Shown here piece by piece: positions 61,301-64,000 of a stretch of DNA of 64,000 bases. Each line of letters opens with the position of its first letter. Position 1 is the stretch's first letter. Source of the DNA: JADKHR01 sp041917295 (GTDB lineage: Bacteria; Elusimicrobiota; Elusimicrobia; FEN-1173); NCBI GenBank assembly GCA_041917295.1, contig JAYRXX010000057.1, positions 1 to 64,000 of the forward strand. The letters run 5' to 3'. The position numbers and the translations under genes are program-made. The notes under the pieces were generated by a model, which searched no databases, was not told the origin of the DNA, and saw only the letters and a program-made list of their open reading frames with translations.

Positions 61301-61499
61301 TTTGCGGTCGGGAACGGCCTGGCGGATCGTCGCGCCGGACAGTATCGCTATGGATTATTCCGGGTTGGCCGAAAATTCACCCCTGTGGAATGCCCCGGTG
61401 GTCTTTTTGGATGCGCTCCTCCGCGCCTTGCCCGTTCCCGCCAGTTCCCTGCGTAACCTGGACAGCGCCGCGTCCCGCCTAATTAAGAGAATGGCGTAG
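55377..61499 (+). CDS. Giant protein C: Tiki-like domain plus VTC2-like HIT domain, HAD segments, aldo-keto reductase, membrane domain
   Basis: 2040 residues from ATG 55377 (GGAG 10 bp upstream); an earlier start at 55344 would lie inside the promoter. Signal segment about 5-28. Shared Tiki/TraB/ChaN-like domain about 35-530 (HILDVHHNEAAQ, LVALEGAYG, LVTGGFHSSGLT). About 680-945 is a HIT/GalT-type domain: CVFC near 762, HLHWHAI near 847, YPGRPILFRGSSLEELNEKI near 885, closest by eye to plant VTC2/GDP-hexose phosphorylases. About 1040-1160 has HAD motifs (YIASGAP, GDGELD), about 1190-1290 HAD motif I (DFDGTL) with cap. About 1358-1620 is an aldo-keto reductase (GLGTIWFG, IDTAAAYGKSEE, TKWG, YVHG). 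About 1642-1758 has several membrane helices. The C-terminus is unrecognised. Confidence 0.8.
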   Translation: MGKIKFKKLFFVFATGLWVHGPVGSLRAESAFWDERRARSVRQRSLPERSGRLHVAALPTPHRIKLASPDSVDARSVGNPLGFSLPLECGSVRKIMPPRASPSSRVVIHILDVHHNEAAQRKIGSAIESLVSNRSIGLVALEGAYGPIEIEGLRRFSRPDILRTAADYLLRVHDISGPVHSAITGNQAFPPIVGVDDPAHYRANVTAYQRAGPHQGDVQEALKRVQTDLDRRCAAGMNQPLLTFVRLTQSFHNEITPLGTYLRALLSDAPKKAVGSSLVWFQEAMDLEGRLDFKQVEREREALLGVLLRRLNAGEIEKLTQKSTAYRLGKIRYSEFYRDLGALCAQNGVDLHRFPHMEMYIRYVLMADKIDPEILFTDLRTLENAILARRIKSLSERRLVEETTVLTLAKKLTAFSLTTEEWNQYASSGKDFLSQEGLNLQDFEAFYQEAQARDTAMADNLLREMENNPSKPAVLVTGGFHSSGLTDRLTRAGVTVVRFTPRIEKIDTAQGSAYLSVFSQEKTPLESLFQGQKLFLATSPANVEKLSFLAAITGAAKEKDPSARKRIFAHLYSEAAGLLGFNDIKRALPEMKVIESAGQRKTLRVHWKGKSYEVSFANDKIVDFHPGSTTSDNMWRPVIAFLKKLAGMILRWIPLAVVADHENGLPNVDLTESGRPGFAKEKLLSSFYGTRDKLIKRGRPDGKPYFPYLYESRDREVGIEADGIKIVLVDVAERADYDKPRRLSEFARHSRDIREGHPDDKCVFCRLMGANSDEFFARVQGTGRNEYRATVNLGEYGYPHFQFISENPVPNLYDRDNRLMDFLLSAQALGPELGVMINGPFSGASQRHLHWHAIKIKPGGLWAYIDSLSPPTESGPSMREELANYPGRPILFRGSSLEELNEKITKEITALYDDQISAGVHARVRTDGTFEVVVAPTRGEAMVAFDVIFHGSDEEFERHRTAVRNYNLFGILDPTFDPIAEGMGATHTPGSAPNILMKLPEDFKANNEWQARTAKRLIQVFGDYNPKKDMDRAVARFNQILEAAWGSETPTEVPGAKQLLSALSDSNIPLYIASGAPEEIIERGLDALKMDQIPPENRFGAPRPKSETIAQAKQRTDGVVIMFGDGELDMTEAKKVEGVIGIQRKDSTSSHPTFNSANYVVADYSQVEWKALDGTISFPDQKSGQRVNLSGVGAVVFDFDGTLVASEGLVGGVFARFVREYFGLPDNDTTAGQIAVDVWRSMDGRSAEEILPVLISTLEGMGYARPPLDQIMRQTALANLGQRLPGVPLHTVDPVIDEKEAGLRGAASFVEPSIPTLTTSMQQRTPDHLVPLESNTTMNDLTAASLTERPFPQNPHREGVERSFGKTGLSFLPMGLGTIWFGRRWPNNNQAWTDPSQTEVDQAIWRAFEQLSNKDGRVMIDTAAAYGKSEERIGDFFHRYPAYARLAFIATKWGEEHHLSTGQSQYDHSAESLRTSFERSLARLGRVDLLYVHGTPGQIVDEEAKKAMMALRTSGKVKLLGVSLSHRHPKARDTILLRDWEGVFDVVQMPANMFIENREFVQALKARGIAIVLNSALPAHPELLHNSDVSMILNGSRFHFDENASLLNQPSLPKSGALAQTPLTKTVWKNVARLFKVSPRYKYSKHVEFAFTALWEFFLHWAAPFFVVSWLFAHFGLSFPDMWLIPVLAVILEPVFVGSHPFSVQGKDLTRLAHFLMSFYGAGGFLIAWGGRGPALGVVFIIVGLAVHFFHDFFRAPPSSSDEENIERKNANEVTNHPETVLRSVLARKIESTDLLRRQGLEHSVQHSIDGGPVPAGESRLSLPEPVDAQLRNATARFAFLAGLDEVAVRDRSAVKSKHTLLSLLDAYAKAGEGWKGNLSQVVNDENAGVWVVPVGSDWKSMGALARACLSSRGRHTEIRFIAENEAVALALRFWSLGRGRVQVRTVPKAFSPGSGNHRIVRLFAVQQSLARDVVLRSGTAWRIVAPDSIAMDYSGLAENSPLWNAPVVFLDALLRALPVPASSLRNLDSAASRLIKRMA
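60738..60834 (+). repeat. 97-bp repeat, copy in giant C
   Basis: Gap-free match to 28537-28633. In C it encodes RRQGLEHSVQHSIDGG and neighbours, between the membrane domain and the C-terminal domain. Confidence 0.8.
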
Positions 61500-61510
61500 A
61501 AATCAACAGT

Positions 61511-62656
61511 TCAGCTAAAATCGCCGGACCAGAGGGCTTTGAGGAAGTTGGCGAGGGGAAGTATTTCGACGCCGTTTACTTTTCGCGGATGGAGTTCAAG
61601 CGAAACGCAAATGAGACGGCGGAACCCTCCCTCCTCTTTGATGGCGCGGAGGGACCGAAGATCATGAGGAGAGACGTTCGATTTGGCTTTGACCTCCAGG
61701 GCGATCTGGTCGCCGATTAGGAAATCGACCTCCAACCCAGAGGTTGAACTCCAGAACGACAACGCCGGGAGGCCCATGTAGTCGCGGAAACAAGTGAGTT
61801 CGTGCAGGATGTAGGTCTCAAAGGCGGCGCCGAACTCTGTGGTTCCGGGACGAACGTCGCGACCTTGAAGATGGTGGGCGACCCCCGTATCAAAAAAATA
61901 ATATTTTGATGACACGCGGGGTTTTCGTGATTTCCCCTCCCGCCAGGCCGGTAGTTCTCGTAGGATGAGCGTGTCGCGCAAGATCTCGAAATACTCATAA
62001 ACGGTGGTTCGTTTGACCTGGGCATCGTTGGCGACGTTGGTGAAGTTCACCACGCTTGCGTTACACTGCGCCGCCACGTGGATGAATCGGCTGAAGGCCG
62101 GCAAATGGCGGACCGCGCCCTCCGCCATAATTTCCTCTTTTAGATACGTCCCGGTGTAGGCTTCTAAATCGGCCTGGGGATCATCGGACAGGTAAATGGA
62201 AGGGATGAGCCCGTTTGAAAGGGCGCGGTTCAGATCGAAATGACTTCCCAACTCGCTGGCGGTAAGAGGATGAAGATATTTTGTTCTCGCCCGCCCACCC
62301 AGAAGGTTGACGCCGGTGCGACGCAGTTTGCGGGCGCTGGAACCGGTCAACAGAAAATGGAGTTTCCTTTTCTCAATCAGCCGGTGGACTTCGTTCAAAA
62401 GGTTCGGAAGACGTTGAACTTCATCGATAACAACCCATTGATCTTTGGGGCTGAGCTCCTGTTCGATCCGACCCGGGTTTTGGCTGAGGGCCGCCAAGGT
62501 CGCTCCGTCCAACAAGTCATAGACCCGGGTTTTGGGAAGACTTTTTTGAATAAGGTGGGTCTTCCCGGTTTGACGCGGTCCAAAAAGAAAATAGGACTTT
62601 TGCGCCAGAAGATCGGGCAAGTTGAGACAGCGGGTCAGTTCCAGGGGGTTTTCCAT
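61511..62656 (-). CDS. ATP-binding protein, AAA+ core with DUF4143 (second copy)
   Basis: 381 residues. Walker A GPRQTGKTH, Walker B WVVIDEVQRLP, sensor-like LLTGSSARKLRR, DUF4143 part with TGTYLKEEI and a nuclease-like end (GLEVDFLIGDQIALEVKAKS). Clearly paralogous to the protein at 7082-8227 with the same length but considerable divergence, so not a recent duplicate. It converges on giant C with only 11 bp between the stops. Two palindromes directly upstream of the start suggest tight control. Role unknown. Confidence 0.88.
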   Translation of the reverse strand: MENPLELTRCLNLPDLLAQKSYFLFGPRQTGKTHLIQKSLPKTRVYDLLDGATLAALSQNPGRIEQELSPKDQWVVIDEVQRLPNLLNEVHRLIEKRKLHFLLTGSSARKLRRTGVNLLGGRARTKYLHPLTASELGSHFDLNRALSNGLIPSIYLSDDPQADLEAYTGTYLKEEIMAEGAVRHLPAFSRFIHVAAQCNASVVNFTNVANDAQVKRTTVYEYFEILRDTLILRELPAWREGKSRKPRVSSKYYFFDTGVAHHLQGRDVRPGTTEFGAAFETYILHELTCFRDYMGLPALSFWSSTSGLEVDFLIGDQIALEVKAKSNVSPHDLRSLRAIKEEGGFRRLICVSLELHPRKVNGVEILPLANFLKALWSGDFS

Positions 62657-62657
62657 A

Positions 62658-62675
62658 TGACAACTCTGTCGTCAT
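62658..62675. promoter_or_regulatory. Operator-like palindrome 1 upstream of the DUF4143 ATPase
   Basis: TGACAAC-TCT-GTCGTCA followed by T is a 7-3-7 palindrome with one mismatch, starting 2 bp before the ATPase ATG (62654-62656, minus). It is nearly the inverted copy of the site at 62688-62705. Confidence 0.65.
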
Positions 62676-62687
62676 ATAGCATGCCAA

Positions 62688-62705
62688 ATGACGACAGAGT
62701 CGTCA
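62688..62705. promoter_or_regulatory. Operator-like palindrome 2 upstream of the DUF4143 ATPase
   Basis: TGACGAC-AGA-GTCGTCA is a perfect 7-3-7 palindrome centred about 30 bp (three helical turns) from the first. The spacing suits cooperative binding of two repressor dimers. It lies between the ATPase and the divergent GH1 gene. Confidence 0.7.
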
Positions 62706-62790
62706 ACTAAAAAAAGGTCGAATCCGGTTGAGGGATTTTCTGGCATGTTAAAATACCAAATGGGGTAGAATCTCTCCGTAGGGGGGAGCG

Positions 62791-64000
62791 ATGGATAAAG
62801 CAGGGGTGCCGAAAAAATTCTTTTGGGGTACCGCCACGTCCGCCTACCAAATTGAGGGGGCGGGGGAGGGCCGCGGCGAATCCATTTGGGATCGATTTGT
62901 TCAACGTCCGGGGAAAATAGTGGACGGAAGTCGAGCCACCGTCGCCTGCGACCATTTTCGACGGTTTAAAGAAGACGTGGCCTTGTTGGCGAATCTGGGA
63001 TTGAATGCCTACCGATTTTCCGTTTCGTGGCCACGGATTCAACCGGACGGAACCGCCCGGTCCCACGCGAAGCGCGGGATCGATTTCTATAACAAGTTGG
63101 TCGACGCTCTTCTTTCAAAGGGCATCACCCCGCTTGTGACTCTTTACCACTGGGAACTTCCACAATCCCTGGAAGATCTCGGGGGTTGGAAAAACCGGGA
63201 TACCGCCCGTCGATTTGAAGAGTTTTCATCCGTTGTTGCTCGCGCTTTGTCCGACCGGGTCCATTATTGGATTACCTTAAACGAACCCCGGGTTGTGGTG
63301 GAACTGGGGTACCGGGACGGAATTCACGCCCCGGGTTTTCACGAAAAACCCGCAACGCTTCGCCACGTGGCCCACCATCTTCTTTTGGCTCACGGCCTGG
63401 CGGCTCGGACGGTTCGACAAGAGTCAAAAAAACCCACCCACATCGGCCTGGCGGATAATTGCGCCATCAAAATTCCATTTTCATTGTCTTTGGAAGACGT
63501 GGCCGCCGCGCGATCTGCCTGGCGGCAAGACAACGAACCTTGGCTGGACCCGATTTTTAAAGGGGTTTATCCGCAAGACGCCCACTTCCCCATCATGGCG
63601 GGAGACATGAATGTAATTTCCACTCCGTTGGATTTTTATGGGTTGAACGTGTATCATGGGGTTCGTGTGCGTGCTTCATCGGCCGGGTGGGAGCCGGTTG
63701 AATTTCCCGCTTCTTATCCCCGGACCACCATGGGGTGGCCCGTTGTCCCGGAATGTGTTTATCACGGGTTGATGGATCTCCACGACGTTTACCAGCCCCG
63801 TTCGATCTTCATGACCGAAACAGGAGCCGCGTTCCGGGACACGTTGGACTCTCGTGGACATGTTCATGATCCCGACCGAATCGCTTTCCTGGAGTCATAC
63901 CTGGCACAAGGATTCCGCGCCAAAGGGGAAGGGGTGCCGTTGAACGGCGTATGGGTGTGGTCGCTCATGGACAATTTTGAGTGGGAACGGGGCTACACGC
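62791..64000 (+). CDS. GH1 beta-glycosidase (beta-glucosidase/beta-mannosidase), C-terminus outside window
   Basis: 403 codons are visible from ATG 62791 (GGGGGG ribosome site); no signal peptide, so cytoplasmic. GH1 landmarks: FFWGTATSAYQIEG at the start, YRFSVSWPRI, LYHWELPQ, TLNEP (acid/base Glu near residue 165), FMTETGAA (nucleophile Glu near 342, with Thr-Gly in place of the usual Asn-Gly) and VWVWSLMDNFEWERGY at the edge. It would hydrolyse short beta-glucosides or beta-mannosides, completing the breakdown of glucomannan oligosaccharides. About 40-50 residues are missing. A TAGAAT at 62766-62771 could be its -10. Confidence 0.93.
   Translation, partial: MDKAGVPKKFFWGTATSAYQIEGAGEGRGESIWDRFVQRPGKIVDGSRATVACDHFRRFKEDVALLANLGLNAYRFSVSWPRIQPDGTARSHAKRGIDFYNKLVDALLSKGITPLVTLYHWELPQSLEDLGGWKNRDTARRFEEFSSVVARALSDRVHYWITLNEPRVVVELGYRDGIHAPGFHEKPATLRHVAHHLLLAHGLAARTVRQESKKPTHIGLADNCAIKIPFSLSLEDVAAARSAWRQDNEPWLDPIFKGVYPQDAHFPIMAGDMNVISTPLDFYGLNVYHGVRVRASSAGWEPVEFPASYPRTTMGWPVVPECVYHGLMDLHDVYQPRSIFMTETGAAFRDTLDSRGHVHDPDRIAFLESYLAQGFRAKGEGVPLNGVWVWSLMDNFEWERGYT

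Overview
The window looks like a chromosomal segment of a GC-rich Gram-negative bacterium. It encodes outer-membrane and secreted proteins and lipoproteins, and carries mnmG-rsmG followed by two perfect parS sites, which suggests origin proximity. Three 2,000-3,500-residue secreted or membrane proteins, NHL/FG-GAP surface repeats and palindrome-bracketed GIY-YIG cassettes are typical of candidate phyla such as Omnitrophota or Elusimicrobiota. That placement is inference and a marker-gene tree would be needed to settle it.

Layout. 1-6642 (minus): an incomplete giant surface protein (NHL propeller, fibronectin III, FG-GAP repeats). 6760-6963: relic of a Fic protein. 7082-8227 (minus): DUF4143 ATPase. 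8518-14540: mnmG, rsmG, a TPR protein, two parS sites and a cell-wall amidase. 14685-14758: tRNA-Glu(CTC). 14837-23798: a chain of often overlapping genes (sugar-ABC ATPase, VanY-type carboxypeptidase, ettA, ybbA-ybbP-tesA-like trio, a cupin-like secreted protein, folB). 23805-24265: GIY-YIG cassette in nested inverted repeats. 24317-27322: HTH-GHKL ATPase, STAS-like protein and SF1 helicase behind a palindromic operator. 27366-28422: IS30-family element with a nonsense mutation. 28521-46406: giant proteins A and B. 46592-55291: mannan-utilisation cluster (GH113 mannanase, carbohydrate-binding proteins, beta-barrel, solute-binding protein, GH130 phosphorylase, two permeases). 55377-61499: giant protein C. 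61511-62656 (minus): a second DUF4143 ATPase behind paired operators. 62791-64000: GH1 glycosidase, cut by the window edge.

How it may work together. Mannan would be cut by the GH113 enzyme, imported by the ABC system (whose ATPase is probably the distant MalK-like gene at 14837) and split by GH130 phosphorolysis, which releases mannose-1-phosphate. Giant B carries, in one polypeptide, a cupin resembling phosphoglucose isomerase, phosphomannose isomerase, phosphohexomutase and mannose-1-phosphate guanylyltransferase, i.e. a route to GDP-mannose. Giant C carries a HIT domain resembling plant VTC2 (GDP-hexose phosphorylase), HAD phosphatase segments and an aldo-keto reductase, in the order of the plant GDP-mannose to L-galactose branch. 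A, B and C share a secreted N-terminal Tiki/TraB/ChaN-like domain. Their three promoters carry the same array of four hexamers at an exact 11-bp period with a conserved distance to the -10, as expected for a PhoB/OmpR-type regulator. This co-regulated giant-enzyme system is the most striking content of the window.
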